Source of the DNA: Desulfobacteraceae bacterium
Lineage (GTDB): Bacteria > Desulfobacterota > Desulfobacteria > Desulfobacterales > Desulfococcaceae
Direction: 5' to 3'
DNA: 45,604 bases
NCBI GenBank assembly: GCA_011390755.1
Contig: JAABRU010000040.1
Span: 1-45,604 of the forward strand
Shown here: positions 33,976-42,570 of the stretch, one piece after another
Layout of the letters: each line of letters starts with the position of its first letter
How positions within the stretch are numbered: position 1 is the first letter of the stretch
The notes under the pieces: model-generated
The model's database searches: none
Told to the model about the DNA's origin: nothing
The model's input: the letters and a program-made list of their open reading frames with translations, nothing else
Translations under genes and position numbers: made by a program

Positions 33976-36246
33976 ATGAATGTATTTGATGGAATGAGCC
34001 TGAAAAAAAAGATGATTACCGGCGGTTCTGTTCCCATGTTGCTGATTGTGGCCCTGGGGATTATGAGTTATCAGAGTATAACAGCACTCCTGACCATCGG
34101 AAGCCGTGTAGAGCGCACCAACCGACTCATTTCTGATGTCAATGCTGTGAATAATCTTATTGCAAATATGGAGGCTGTGGAAAAGGATTTCCTGGTAACA
34201 GGAGATAAAAAGCATCTGGAACAGTTTGCTGCCATAAAAGCAAAACTGACTTCACATATTTCCCTGATGAAGAACCAGGTCTCCCGGATACAGCAGAATC
34301 GTCTCAAAGATGCCGAAGGACTTCTGGGAGAATGGTACGGGGAAGTGGAAAAAGAAATTCTGGCCCGTCAGAAAATTGATATGTCGGAAGAAGACCGGAC
34401 TGCCGTCCGGGAGGCATCCGGTGAGGTTCTGGAATTGAAAGTGGAGGATATTATTGATCCGGAGACATTACGCAAAGTACAGAAACTTTATGACGGGGCC
34501 ACCGGTGTATCCAACCTGGTGGTGGAAAAAGACGGAACCCCGGTAAAATTTCAGAGTTATGATGAATTTGAAAAATTCTGCTTCGGATACCAGCGTCAGA
34601 ACAAAAAAGGGTTGGAACTGTGCATGAAAAGCGATGCACAGGGACCGCAGGATGCACAGAGGGAAGGAAGGTCATGGTATTACTGTTATTCCGGCGGCCT
34701 GATTGATTTCGGCTTTCCCATTACTGTTGACGGAGTGCAGATTGGTAACTGGCTCGGCGGTCAGATTCTGCTGGAAAAACCGGATGAGGAAAAATTCAGG
34801 AAACAGGCTGAAGATATTGAAATCAAAGATAAAGAAGGGTATATTGAGGCACTGAACCAGGTTCCCATTGTTCCTGAAGAAAAACTGGAGGCTGCCATCG
34901 AACTGCTGAAAGTCATGGCTTCCACTTTCGGGCGGATGGGAAATGACCTGTTTCTCCGAAAGTCCCTGACGGAACTTGTAAATCAGGGGAAATCAGAGAA
35001 TATTATGGAGAAAATCCGATTCCTTCTGGAGGAAATCCGTAAATCCGAACTGGAACTTCTGCGGGTCGGTCAGATATCTGTGGCAAAAGCAGCAAATATT
35101 ACCAAAAATATTGTTGTAGGGGGAACCCTGATAGCACTTTTCCTTTCCCTTGCCATAGCCATTTATATTTCCAGGGGGCTTTTACGGCAGTTGGGAGGTG
35201 AACCTGCTGACATTGAAAGTATTGCCCGCCGGGTATCCGAGGGGGATCTGACCATCACCTTTCAGACCGGGGTCAAAAGCGGTGTATATGCGGCTATGAG
35301 TAAAATGGTGAAAAATCTGAGGCGGAGCATCTCGGATGTAAAAAACGCATCCGGCAAACTGGCTGAAAACAGTCAGGATCTGAAAAGCCGTTCAGAAGAA
35401 ATGTCCCAGGGAAGCAGCGAACAGGCTGCTTCTGCCGAAGAGGTTTCCGCATCTATGGAAGAAATGACCGCGGCCATCCGCCAGAATGCGGATAACGCGG
35501 CTGAAACAGAAAAAATCGCCAGACAGTCTTTCCGGGTGGCTGCGGAAGGCGGAAAAGCCGTTGCGGAAACCGTGACGGCCATTCAGACCATTGCGGAACG
35601 GATTTCCGTTATCCAGGAAATCGCCAGGGAAACCAATATGCTGGCTCTGAATGCGGCCATAGAATCGGCACGGGCCGGTCATTCCGGCAAAGGTTTTGCC
35701 GTGGTGGCCTCCGAAGTGCGGAAACTGTCGGAACAGACCCAGAAAGCAGCCAAAAAAATTATCAATATGACGGCAGCCAGTGTGAGTGTTGCGGAAAATG
35801 CAGGGGAAATGCTAACCCGCATTGTTCCGGATATTCAGAAAACATCGGAACTGGTGCAGGAAATCAGTGCGGCCAGTAGTGAGCAGCATTCGGGCGCGGC
35901 CCAGATCAACAAGGCCATACAGCAGTTGGATCAGATCATACAGCAAAATGCCTCCATTTCCGAAGAAATCGCGGCCACATCCGAGGACCTGTCCGAACAG
36001 GCCGGCCGACTGCGGGATGTGACTGAATTTTTCCAAATCGGGGAAATGAAAGCGGAGGAGGATGGGGAGGATTCTGCAGATCTGCTGCCGGAAGACATTG
36101 AAACCATGAAAAGCATTATTGCAAAATTTGAAGGAAAGAAAAAAACGGACAAATCCGTGAAAAAAGCCGACAGTCCGGAAGTTGTGGAAAAAGGAAATAT
36201 CAGAATGGAAGAAGACAATATGGATTCTGGATTTGAAGTCTATTAA
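33976..36246 (+). CDS. Methyl-accepting chemotaxis protein with a PocR sensory domain
   Basis: 756-residue transmembrane chemoreceptor. A membrane helix at about 15-35 is followed by a short helical segment resembling CHASE3 (about 40-130), a PocR ligand-binding domain (about 157-330, with Cys202, Cys216 and Cys237 and [15 protein letters not shown]), a second membrane helix (378-399), HAMP (400-450) and the signalling domain with hairpin tip [21 protein letters not shown] at 548-565. The C-terminal tail is long and acidic and lacks a CheR-binding pentapeptide. PocR domains sense small metabolites such as 1,2-propanediol in the Salmonella pdu/cob regulator. Here the domain lies between the membrane helices, hence probably periplasmic. 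An AAGGAG site precedes the ATG. Confidence 0.93.
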   Translation: MNVFDGMSLKKKMITGGSVPMLLIVALGIMSYQSITALLTIGSRVERTNRLISDVNAVNNLIANMEAVEKDFLVTGDKKHLEQFAAIKAKLTSHISLMKNQVSRIQQNRLKDAEGLLGEWYGEVEKEILARQKIDMSEEDRTAVREASGEVLELKVEDIIDPETLRKVQKLYDGATGVSNLVVEKDGTPVKFQSYDEFEKFCFGYQRQNKKGLELCMKSDAQGPQDAQREGRSWYYCYSGGLIDFGFPITVDGVQIGNWLGGQILLEKPDEEKFRKQAEDIEIKDKEGYIEALNQVPIVPEEKLEAAIELLKVMASTFGRMGNDLFLRKSLTELVNQGKSENIMEKIRFLLEEIRKSELELLRVGQISVAKAANITKNIVVGGTLIALFLSLAIAIYISRGLLRQLGGEPADIESIARRVSEGDLTITFQTGVKSGVYAAMSKMVKNLRRSISDVKNASGKLAENSQDLKSRSEEMSQGSSEQAASAEEVSASMEEMTAAIRQNADNAAETEKIARQSFRVAAEGGKAVAETVTAIQTIAERISVIQEIARETNMLALNAAIESARAGHSGKGFAVVASEVRKLSEQTQKAAKKIINMTAASVSVAENAGEMLTRIVPDIQKTSELVQEISAASSEQHSGAAQINKAIQQLDQIIQQNASISEEIAATSEDLSEQAGRLRDVTEFFQIGEMKAEEDGEDSADLLPEDIETMKSIIAKFEGKKKTDKSVKKADSPEVVEKGNIRMEEDNMDSGFEVY

Positions 36247-36386
36247 GAGCTTATTTTTCAAACACGCTCCGGTGGCGGCCAATATTTTGAAATAATACGC
36301 ATATCCAAAAAATCCGTATTTTCTGGATATGCCGGTTATCAATTTATCAATAGCCCGCAGGGCACTTTTCAAACAGGTTTTAAGAG
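36247..36386. repeat. Repeat family F5, copy 2
   Basis: Complement of 24319-24443, starting right after the chemoreceptor stop: CTTATTTTTCAAACACGCT ... CACTTTTCAAACAGG. A central hairpin (ATATCCAAAAAATCCG / TTTTCTGGATAT) could act as a terminator. Confidence 0.7.
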
Positions 36387-36430
36387 GCAGAATCCGGTAC
36401 CCGGTGCTTTGCAAACCGCTAAAGGCAGTG

Positions 36431-36595
36431 ATATCGTCAAGGTTAAAATGACGGTTATCCGGAATATCTGCGGAAAACCGCAGGGCGTATTGCATAGGCC
36501 CGTCATGAGCGGCTTCGGGGCGTATGCAGTACGCCCTTGCAGGAGTAATATGACCCGTCTTCAAAACATGACAAAGCAGTAGTGGCGTTGTCATG
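36431..36595. repeat. F1 element with GGGCGTATTGCA hairpin
   Basis: Starts ATATCGTCAAGGTTAAAATG, contains the CAGGGCGTATTGCATA / TATGCAGTACGCCC hairpin and ends ACATGACAAAGCAGTAGTG. It corresponds to the copy at 99-290. Confidence 0.7.
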
Positions 36596-36637
36596 TCTGA
36601 AATTCAGAATTGAGCATAAAGTAAATTGCCGGGGCAA

Positions 36638-36747
36638 TTATATACCATTACTCAAAATATTTTCCCCATTTTTTCCGGGGGAATCCAATATCCGGGCATC
36701 TTTCGGGAACCCGGGTAACCGGAAATTTTTTGAGTAATGGTATAAAT
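36638..36747. repeat. Inverted-repeat element, family F11
   Basis: TATACCATTACTCAAAATAT faces AATTTTTTGAGTAATGGTATA over 110 bp. One end (CTGAGTAATGGTAT) also occurs at about 38785-38800. Confidence 0.7.
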
Positions 36748-36776
36748 TGGAATCCGTTTATCCTGAAATTCAGCTG

Positions 36777-37040
36777 TGACAAAGCAGTAGTGCTCTGTCA
36801 AAGTTAAACTGATGGGTAAAAACGGGTGAACCGCATTCTGCGGCACGCACGGTTTTCAAAACCGTGTTACAGCAGACTTTATCGGAAATAAAAAAATGAC
36901 AGAAAAATTTACCGCAAAGACGCAGGGGACGCAAAGATGCAAAGGTTTTTTCCCTGCGTCCCCTGCGTCTTTGCGGTGAAAACCTTATTTCCGATAATGT
37001 GTGATATAACCCGTCAGATAAATGTTGACAGAACAGTAGT
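36777..37040. mobile_element. Composite F1 element with nested palindrome, upstream of the MIP18-family gene
   Basis: F1 ends (GTGCTCTGTCAAAGTTAAAC at the left; ACCCGTCAGATAAATGTTGAC at the right) enclose a TTATCGGAAATAA / TTATTTCCGATAA pair, which in turn encloses the palindrome at 36911-36977. The right end stops four bases before the ATG at 37045, so the gene's leader is repeat DNA. Confidence 0.7.
36911..36977. repeat. Nested ACCGCAAAGACGCAGG palindrome
   Basis: ACCGCAAAGACGCAGGGG and CCCCTGCGTCTTTGCGGT are perfect arms around GACGCAAAGATGC. Similar sequences are widespread intergenic repeats in many bacteria (established only in general terms). Confidence 0.8.
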
Positions 37041-37044
37041 AACA

Positions 37045-37611
37045 ATGAACTTACAGCAGGCAGGTAAAAAATCCGGTTTTCGGAAAATCATTATACAGAC
37101 CCTGATCGTCTGTTTTTTCATCGGGCTGATATGGTTTTTCAAAACCCTGCCCGACCGGATTATTGAACGGGAGATGAATAAGCAGTTGTCTCTCATCCAG
37201 GCGGAGCAGGTTTCCGAACTGGAAAAAGCAGGGAGGATAGCGGAGGAGGAAAAAGGGGGGGCTGTTCCGAAAAAAATCATATCTGAAAAAATTATACCTG
37301 AAAAAATTATTTATGATGCACTCCGGCATATCAAAGACCCGGAGATTGATATCAATGTGGTGGATCTGGGTCTGATCCGGGATGTACAGTCCGATGAAAA
37401 GGGCATCACCGTCACCATGATTCTGACTACCCGTTTCTGTCCCTATCAGGGCAAGCTGGTGGGCAGTGTCAAAGAGGCTGTAAAAAAAGTGTCACAGTCG
37501 GATTCTGTCAAAATTATTGTGGATTATTCCCAAACATGGACTGCGGAGAAGATGTCGGATGCCGGGAAAAAGCAGTGGGGACATTTTTTCAGGTCAGGGG
37601 ATAAAAAATGA
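37045..37611 (+). CDS. Membrane-anchored MIP18/DUF59-family protein
   Basis: The domain at about 85-170 is MIP18/DUF59 (SufT and PaaD relatives, linked to iron-sulfur cluster assembly): IYDALRHIKDPEIDINVVDLG, then VTMILTTRFCPYQGKLVG with the conserved cysteine in the CPY segment (quoted in parts). Unusually it has an N-terminal membrane helix (IIIQTLIVCFFIGLIWF, about 15-32) and a charged linker. The start at 37045 is used because the 36 codons upstream in frame are repeat DNA. It overlaps the next gene by four bases (ATGA), so the two products probably act together, perhaps maturing or reducing a membrane metalloprotein (inference). Confidence 0.85.
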   Translation: MNLQQAGKKSGFRKIIIQTLIVCFFIGLIWFFKTLPDRIIEREMNKQLSLIQAEQVSELEKAGRIAEEEKGGAVPKKIISEKIIPEKIIYDALRHIKDPEIDINVVDLGLIRDVQSDEKGITVTMILTTRFCPYQGKLVGSVKEAVKKVSQSDSVKIIVDYSQTWTAEKMSDAGKKQWGHFFRSGDKK

Positions 37612-38222
37612 TCCTGAAGGCGTTGGCTTTGGGATTATCCACCGGAGCATTCTGCATGGGGTTCTGCGCGCCCGTGCTTATGGGACTGCTGCTCTCCCGT
37701 GCGGAAGAAGGATGGAAAGGCAATGCCCTTTCCCTTGGCCTTTTCCTGACCGGCCGTCTCCTGGCCTACCTGCTTTTCGGAGTTATCAGTTTTTATGCCG
37801 GAGCCATTTTCCGGGGGCACCGTTTTTTTATGGTCCTGCTCCCTGCCGGTGAAATCCTGCTGGGTCTGCTCATGTTGATCTGCGCGGTTCATATGCACTT
37901 TCCCCATCTGAGTCTTTGCAAAACAGCATTCAGATGGTCCGATTCCCGCTGGACCCTGTTCGCAGCCGGAGTATTTACGGGCATGAATCTTTGTCCGCCC
38001 TTTATCATGGCCGTGGGAATGGCAGCAGAATCCGCTTCACTGGCACAGAGTGTTCTTTTTTTCCTGCTCTTTTTTGCAGCCACCGGAATATACCTGCTTC
38101 CCTTTCTTTTTTCCGGCATCGCAGCCCGGTCAGATCATATCCGATCCGCTGCCCGCATTGTCTGCGGGCTGACAGGGATATGGCTCATGGGAAGCGGCAT
38201 ACATAAACTGTTTTTCTTCTGA
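37608..38222 (+). CDS. CcdA/DsbD- or TauE/SafE-like integral membrane protein
   Basis: 204 residues with about six membrane helices in two similar halves. Each half contains a Cys-Pro element in or next to a helix: FCMGFCAPVLMG near residue 15 and TGMNLCPPF near 128. Paired intramembrane cysteines next to proline are the mark of the DsbD/CcdA electron-transfer fold, while database names for this type are often sulfite exporter TauE/SafE or urease-accessory-like. I favour thiol electron transfer but cannot prove it. It is translationally coupled to the MIP18-family gene. Confidence 0.8.
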   Translation: MILKALALGLSTGAFCMGFCAPVLMGLLLSRAEEGWKGNALSLGLFLTGRLLAYLLFGVISFYAGAIFRGHRFFMVLLPAGEILLGLLMLICAVHMHFPHLSLCKTAFRWSDSRWTLFAAGVFTGMNLCPPFIMAVGMAAESASLAQSVLFFLLFFAATGIYLLPFLFSGIAARSDHIRSAARIVCGLTGIWLMGSGIHKLFFF

Positions 38223-38370
38223 AAGTCTGCCTGCCCCCCCTGATAAACCGCTGCGGTCTTTCTTTGGCGGAACTGATCGGGGCAGATATTGGCACTGCGG
38301 ATTTATGAACGGAAGATATTCCTGCTGAGGGCTGTCTTTTTTGTTCTGCATTCCCTGTATCAGTTTTACA

Positions 38371-38534
38371 CCTGAATTGAGCGATTCTCAGACCTGAAAA
38401 TGATTTCCTGCCGGAAATATCAGGGGCTCAGCGGTTTCCGGTTCTTCACCCGTTGGATGAAAAGCGTAAAACAGGCAAAGTTCCGGTTATCGGACATTCA
38501 ACCGGTTTATCTGAAAAAAACCGCTCGATTCAGG
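38371..38534. mobile_element. 164-bp inverted-repeat element, family F6, copy 1
   Basis: Ends CCTGAATTGAGCG and CGCTCGATTCAGG. The copy at 44005-44168 has the same length and the same orientation, with few differences (shared CAGACCTGAAAATGATTTCC and GTAAAACAGGCAAAGTTCCG). Confidence 0.85.
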
Positions 38535-38631
38535 TATGCATCAGGAACGGTTGCAGCAGACAGCAGCAGTAAACAGAATGACAGAAATATCAAATTCTTA
38601 CGGATAAATCTATAATTATTTTTCATTTGCT

Positions 38632-38860
38632 CACTGTACAGGACAAAAAATAACATGCTTGATATTATTGGATTATGTACGAATCTCTGCACGAAATATT
38701 ATTAAAATCAGCCACGAATGACACGAATCCGCACGAATCGCACAAACCGTAATTCGTGCAATTCGTGGCTGCAGTATTACATTTTCTGAGTAATGGTATG
38801 GCTTACATATTGGTATTAAACAATTTTTGAAACTGCAAATAAATTTTGTCCTGTACAGTG
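38632..38860. mobile_element. 229-bp element with 17-bp terminal inverted repeats and a nested palindrome
   Basis: CACTGTACAGGACAAAA and its exact complement TTTTGTCCTGTACAGTG bound the element. Inside, at 38709-38771, is a separate palindrome AGCCACGAAT...CACGAAT / ATTCGTGCAATTCGTGGCT, and half of an F11 end. Only one copy is in the window. It fills most of the gap downstream of the FlgT-N-like gene. Confidence 0.7.
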
Positions 38861-38936
38861 TCTTCTGATATATCTCAGGGGGTAACGCCCCGCAGATGAA
38901 GCAGGGCATCTGCCGGGGGTTTTGCGGATTTTTTCT

Positions 38937-40226
38937 TTATTTCGGGATAAGGGCGATTTCCATCCGTCTGCCGCTTTGGCTGCGGATTTCAATTTCAAAA
39001 GAAGAAAACTTCAGTTTTTTGAGGCTGTTGATAAATTCCTGCGCTGCTTTGGCAAATCCGATACTGATTTCGGCCTCATCGGATTTCATGGCCCGGATCT
39101 GTATATTCTTTACATCCCCCATTGCATTAAGGGCTTTGCGGAAGCGGACAAAACTGCCCAGATTCCGGGTTCCCGTAACCCGAAGATCAATCCGTTCCGC
39201 CCTGCTTTTCATCTCTTCCCACACTTTTGCCATAAGCGGTGCCAGTTTTTCCGCGGCCTGTTTTCCGGCAGCCCCCAGAGGGGAAATTCCGCCTTCTGCC
39301 GGATTTTCATGCTGCTCTGTTACCGTTTCCAGTACCGAGGCCATTTCCTGCCCGCTTTCCGCCAAAATCGCACGGGCTGTGACAGTGGCATTGAAAGATG
39401 TTTTTTCCCCCTCTTCCGTATCCGGAACCTGGTACACAATGGCCCTGCCCGCAATAACAATATCCGCGCCCATCTGCCGTGCAATATCCGCTGCTTCCTG
39501 ATTATTCACATCCGGCTGCAGGATCAGACCGGCGGCATTGGGGACTGCACCGGCACCGAAGCCGTGAAGCATGGGAAGAAAACCCGCGGCGGATACATTT
39601 TCGCGCATGGCTTTTTCCGTATGGATGACTCTTTCTTCCCTGCTTTCCCCCCACCAGAATACAGGTGACATATCTGCCAGATTCTGTTCGGCAATAAGAA
39701 AAAGCACTTTGGGGCCTTTTTTTGCAGATGCATCTGCCCCGGCCGCTTCCGTCCTGTTTCCGGCATCTTTTATTTCTTCCGGTTTTTCTTCCTCTGTTTT
39801 TGCAGATTCCGGGCGGATAAAATCCGCACATTTTTCCTGCAGCATTTTTTCCGAAACTTTGATTTGCAAAAGCACCCGGAATTCTTTGTCCGAAGCATTT
39901 TCGGCCAGCACCTGATAATTTTCGACAAAATCCCCGGCGTGATCTGCTGTGATTTCATTAAATTTTGCAAAACTGTCCGAAACCGCATCCGGAGAAAAAA
40001 TGCGGAGGGCCGTCTGATTTACCGCCGCGCGCATGGCGGCCGCGATGGCCGATTTTTTGGCATCGGCCCTGTTTTGTTTGTAAACAGCCGCGTTTCCGAT
40101 AACTGCAAAACTCTGATTGCCTCTGTCTGCATCATCTTTGCCTTTTTCTTCTGCCAGCGCGTTTGCGGAGACAGGAATCAGGATGCAAAATAATATATAT
40201 ATATTGAAAAATCTGATAGTTATCAT
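38937..40226 (-). CDS. Exported protein with FlgT-N/LPP20-like domain
   Basis: 429 residues from the ATG at 40226, which follows the synthase stop by four bases and has AGGAAAC upstream. A signal peptide (FFNIYILFCILIPVSANALA) precedes a domain resembling the N-terminal part of FlgT and LPP20: NAAVYKQNRADAKKSAIAAA, then AGDFVENYQVL and FRVLLQIKVSEKML (about 40-150). A Glu/Ala linker follows, then a domain with KVLFLIAEQNL and a C-terminal region of short beta-alpha repeats. The exact function is unknown. It is the last gene of the etf-rimO-prenyl synthase group, so its role may be unrelated to flagella. Confidence 0.6.
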   Translation of the reverse strand: MITIRFFNIYILFCILIPVSANALAEEKGKDDADRGNQSFAVIGNAAVYKQNRADAKKSAIAAAMRAAVNQTALRIFSPDAVSDSFAKFNEITADHAGDFVENYQVLAENASDKEFRVLLQIKVSEKMLQEKCADFIRPESAKTEEEKPEEIKDAGNRTEAAGADASAKKGPKVLFLIAEQNLADMSPVFWWGESREERVIHTEKAMRENVSAAGFLPMLHGFGAGAVPNAAGLILQPDVNNQEAADIARQMGADIVIAGRAIVYQVPDTEEGEKTSFNATVTARAILAESGQEMASVLETVTEQHENPAEGGISPLGAAGKQAAEKLAPLMAKVWEEMKSRAERIDLRVTGTRNLGSFVRFRKALNAMGDVKNIQIRAMKSDEAEISIGFAKAAQEFINSLKKLKFSSFEIEIRSQSGRRMEIALIPK

Positions 40227-40230
40227 TTTT

Positions 40231-41217
40231 CTACTGTTTCCTGTGCAGTGCATATCCGGCAATATCACCGAGAATTTCTTTTGTTTCCGAGTCGGGAAAA
40301 AGGGCAAGACAGCCGCGGGCTTTGCGGACATGCTTTTCGGCCTGCTGCCGGGTGTAGGCAATACCGCCGTATGTATGCATCAGTGCCAGCAGTTTTTCAA
40401 ATTCTGCCGGGGAAAAATTTTTCCTGCGGATAATTTTTTTCATCTCCTCCCTGTCTTCGGCCGAAGCCTGTGCCAGACTGCGGATGACCGGCAGGGTGAG
40501 TTTTCCTTCCCGCAGATCCGCACCCGCAACTTTGCCCAACGTGTCCGTATCTGCTGTATAGTCCAGCAGATCATCGGCCATCTGAAAGGCCATGCCCAGA
40601 TGAAAACCGAAGGCCGTCAAAGCCTTTTCTTCTGCTTCTTCCGCATGGGAAACCAGCGCGCCGACCCGGCTGGCCCCTTCCATAAGCACTGCGGTTTTGC
40701 AGCGGATGATTTCCCTGTATTCGTCTTCGGACAGGTCGTCATCTCCTTTGCGCGCCAACTGCTGAATTTCTCCCTGGGACATATTTTCGGTAATCCCCGC
40801 AATGGCCGCAATGACCGCGGGCAGTCCGGTTTTTGCGGCAATGGAAAGAGAACGGGCCAGCAGAAAATCCCCGGTCAGCACGGCAACAGCATTTCCGTAG
40901 ATCAGGTGGGCCGCAGTCCGTCCCCGGCGCAGTTTTCCCCCGTCCACCAAATCATCATGGAGCAGGGTGGCTGCGTGAAGGTATTCAAAAATAGCCGAAT
41001 ACGCATATTCCTGATTTCCCGCATAATGGCAGACCCGGGCCGAAAGCACCATGAGCAGGGGCCGCAGACGCTTTCCCCCGCTGAACAGAATATGACCGGC
41101 CACATCCTTCACCAGTTCCAGATGACCGTGCAGGTTTTCCTGTAAGGCTTTTTCGATAGCAATAAGATCCGGCTGCACATGTTTCAGAATTTTTTCTTTC
41201 AGATCAGACAAGGGCAT
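40231..41217 (-). CDS. trans-Polyprenyl diphosphate synthase (IspB/octaprenyl type)
   Basis: Condenses isopentenyl diphosphate onto an allylic primer to make the side chain of quinones. The 328-residue protein has the first aspartate-rich motif LLHDDLVDGGKLRRG and the second MADDLLDYTAD, plus GGKRLRPLL for substrate phosphate binding. Small residues precede the first motif (YLHAATLLHD), which fits long-chain products. The ATG at 41217 (GGTGGGAG upstream) is preferred over the one at 41232; both overlap the end of rimO. Menaquinone synthesis is the expected use in an anaerobe. Confidence 0.93.
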   Translation of the reverse strand: MPLSDLKEKILKHVQPDLIAIEKALQENLHGHLELVKDVAGHILFSGGKRLRPLLMVLSARVCHYAGNQEYAYSAIFEYLHAATLLHDDLVDGGKLRRGRTAAHLIYGNAVAVLTGDFLLARSLSIAAKTGLPAVIAAIAGITENMSQGEIQQLARKGDDDLSEDEYREIIRCKTAVLMEGASRVGALVSHAEEAEEKALTAFGFHLGMAFQMADDLLDYTADTDTLGKVAGADLREGKLTLPVIRSLAQASAEDREEMKKIIRRKNFSPAEFEKLLALMHTYGGIAYTRQQAEKHVRKARGCLALFPDSETKEILGDIAGYALHRKQ

Positions 41218-42556
41218 CTCCCACCAGATCATATTCCAGACTGTCTGTAATCTTTACCTGCACAAATTCCCCTGTTTTCACACTGCCCCTGTGATGTACA
41301 AATACCATCCCGTCCACTTCCGGGGCCTGAAAAGCGGTACGGCCTTCGGCCACGTTGTCTTCGGGCAGTTCTTCTATCAGAACCTTCAGTATTTTGTCCA
41401 GATAATCCTGATTCTTTTCTTCGGAGATTTCTTTTTGCAGATTCATAAGGCGGTCCAGGCGTTCCTGCACTGTTTTTTTCGGCACATGACGGGGCAGGCC
41501 GTGGGAAGGCAGGTCCTCCGCATCGGAATAAGTGAATGCCCCCAGGTGATCGAAGCGGATTTCCCGGACAAAGTCCAGCAGTTCTGCAAAATCTGTATCG
41601 CTTTCACCCGGAAATCCCACAATCACAGTGCTGCGCAGAACAGCATGGGGATCGGTTTTCCGGATCTTTTCAAAAAGACGGCAGAGGTCTTTTCGGGAAT
41701 GATGCCGTCCCATTTTTTTCAGCACACTGTCCGCGGCGTGCTGCACGGGCAGGTCATAATAGGAGCAGATATTTTCCCGCGCCGCCATGACACGGATAAT
41801 ATCCCCATGGATACTTTCCGGATGACCGTATAAAACGCGTATCCGGTTTTCCGGGGCAAGTTTGGCGGAAAGATCGGAAAGTGAGGTCAGCAGGGATGCC
41901 AGCCCGGCAGATTCTGTCCCGGATTCCCGCAGGTCAGTGCCGTAGGCCGTGGAGTCCTGGGCCACCAGCACCAGCTCCTTTACACCGGATTCCAGAAACC
42001 GCCGGGCTTCGGTCAGAATGGTTTCGGGACGGCGGCTTTTCTGTTTTCCCCGCAGTCTGGGAATAATGCAGTAAGTGCAATGCCGACTGCATCCTTCTGC
42101 AATTTTCAGATAAGCAGTATGGGGGGAAGTGGATATCCGCAGCAGATCCGGCCCCGGGGCGGCAATGGCATCCGGGTCCGGCAGAATGCAGCGGGAGGCG
42201 GAAGAGGGCAGTGTGCCGCTGACAGCTTCCGCAATCCGGTCAAAGGCCCCGGTTCCCAAAAAAAGATCGACTTCCGGAATTTCTTCGGCAATGCTTTCCC
42301 GGTAGCGTTCCGGAAGGCAGCCCGTTACAATCAGGCAACGGCAGGCCCCCTCTTTTTTCAGCCGGGCCAGTTCCAGAATGGTATCAACAGATTCCTGGGC
42401 CGCGCTTTCAATAAAGGAGCAGGTATTGACAATAATCACATCCGCATTTTCGGGATTTTCACATATCTCCTGCTGATTTTTCCGCAGATCTGCCAGCATT
42501 TCTTCACTGTCAACCAGATTCCGGGCGCATCCCAGGCTGAGCAGATGGACTTTCAT
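41204..42556 (-). CDS. rimO: Ribosomal protein S12 methylthiotransferase RimO
   Basis: Radical-SAM enzyme that adds a methylthio group to an aspartate of ribosomal protein S12. Begins KVHLLSLGCARNLVDSE with the first UPF0004 cysteine, continues VIIVNTCSFIESA, has TGCLPERY, the radical-SAM cluster CSRHCTYCIIPRLRGKQKSR (three cysteines) and a C-terminal TRAM domain. The ATG at 42556 has GGAAGGA upstream and gives 450 residues; an ATG overlapping the etfA stop (TGATG at 42571) would add five. Its place between etfA and a prenyl synthase gene is unusual but the strand and overlaps suggest co-transcription. Confidence 0.95.
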   Translation of the reverse strand: MKVHLLSLGCARNLVDSEEMLADLRKNQQEICENPENADVIIVNTCSFIESAAQESVDTILELARLKKEGACRCLIVTGCLPERYRESIAEEIPEVDLFLGTGAFDRIAEAVSGTLPSSASRCILPDPDAIAAPGPDLLRISTSPHTAYLKIAEGCSRHCTYCIIPRLRGKQKSRRPETILTEARRFLESGVKELVLVAQDSTAYGTDLRESGTESAGLASLLTSLSDLSAKLAPENRIRVLYGHPESIHGDIIRVMAARENICSYYDLPVQHAADSVLKKMGRHHSRKDLCRLFEKIRKTDPHAVLRSTVIVGFPGESDTDFAELLDFVREIRFDHLGAFTYSDAEDLPSHGLPRHVPKKTVQERLDRLMNLQKEISEEKNQDYLDKILKVLIEELPEDNVAEGRTAFQAPEVDGMVFVHHRGSVKTGEFVQVKITDSLEYDLVGDALV

Positions 42557-42570
42557 GGATTTTCCTTCCA

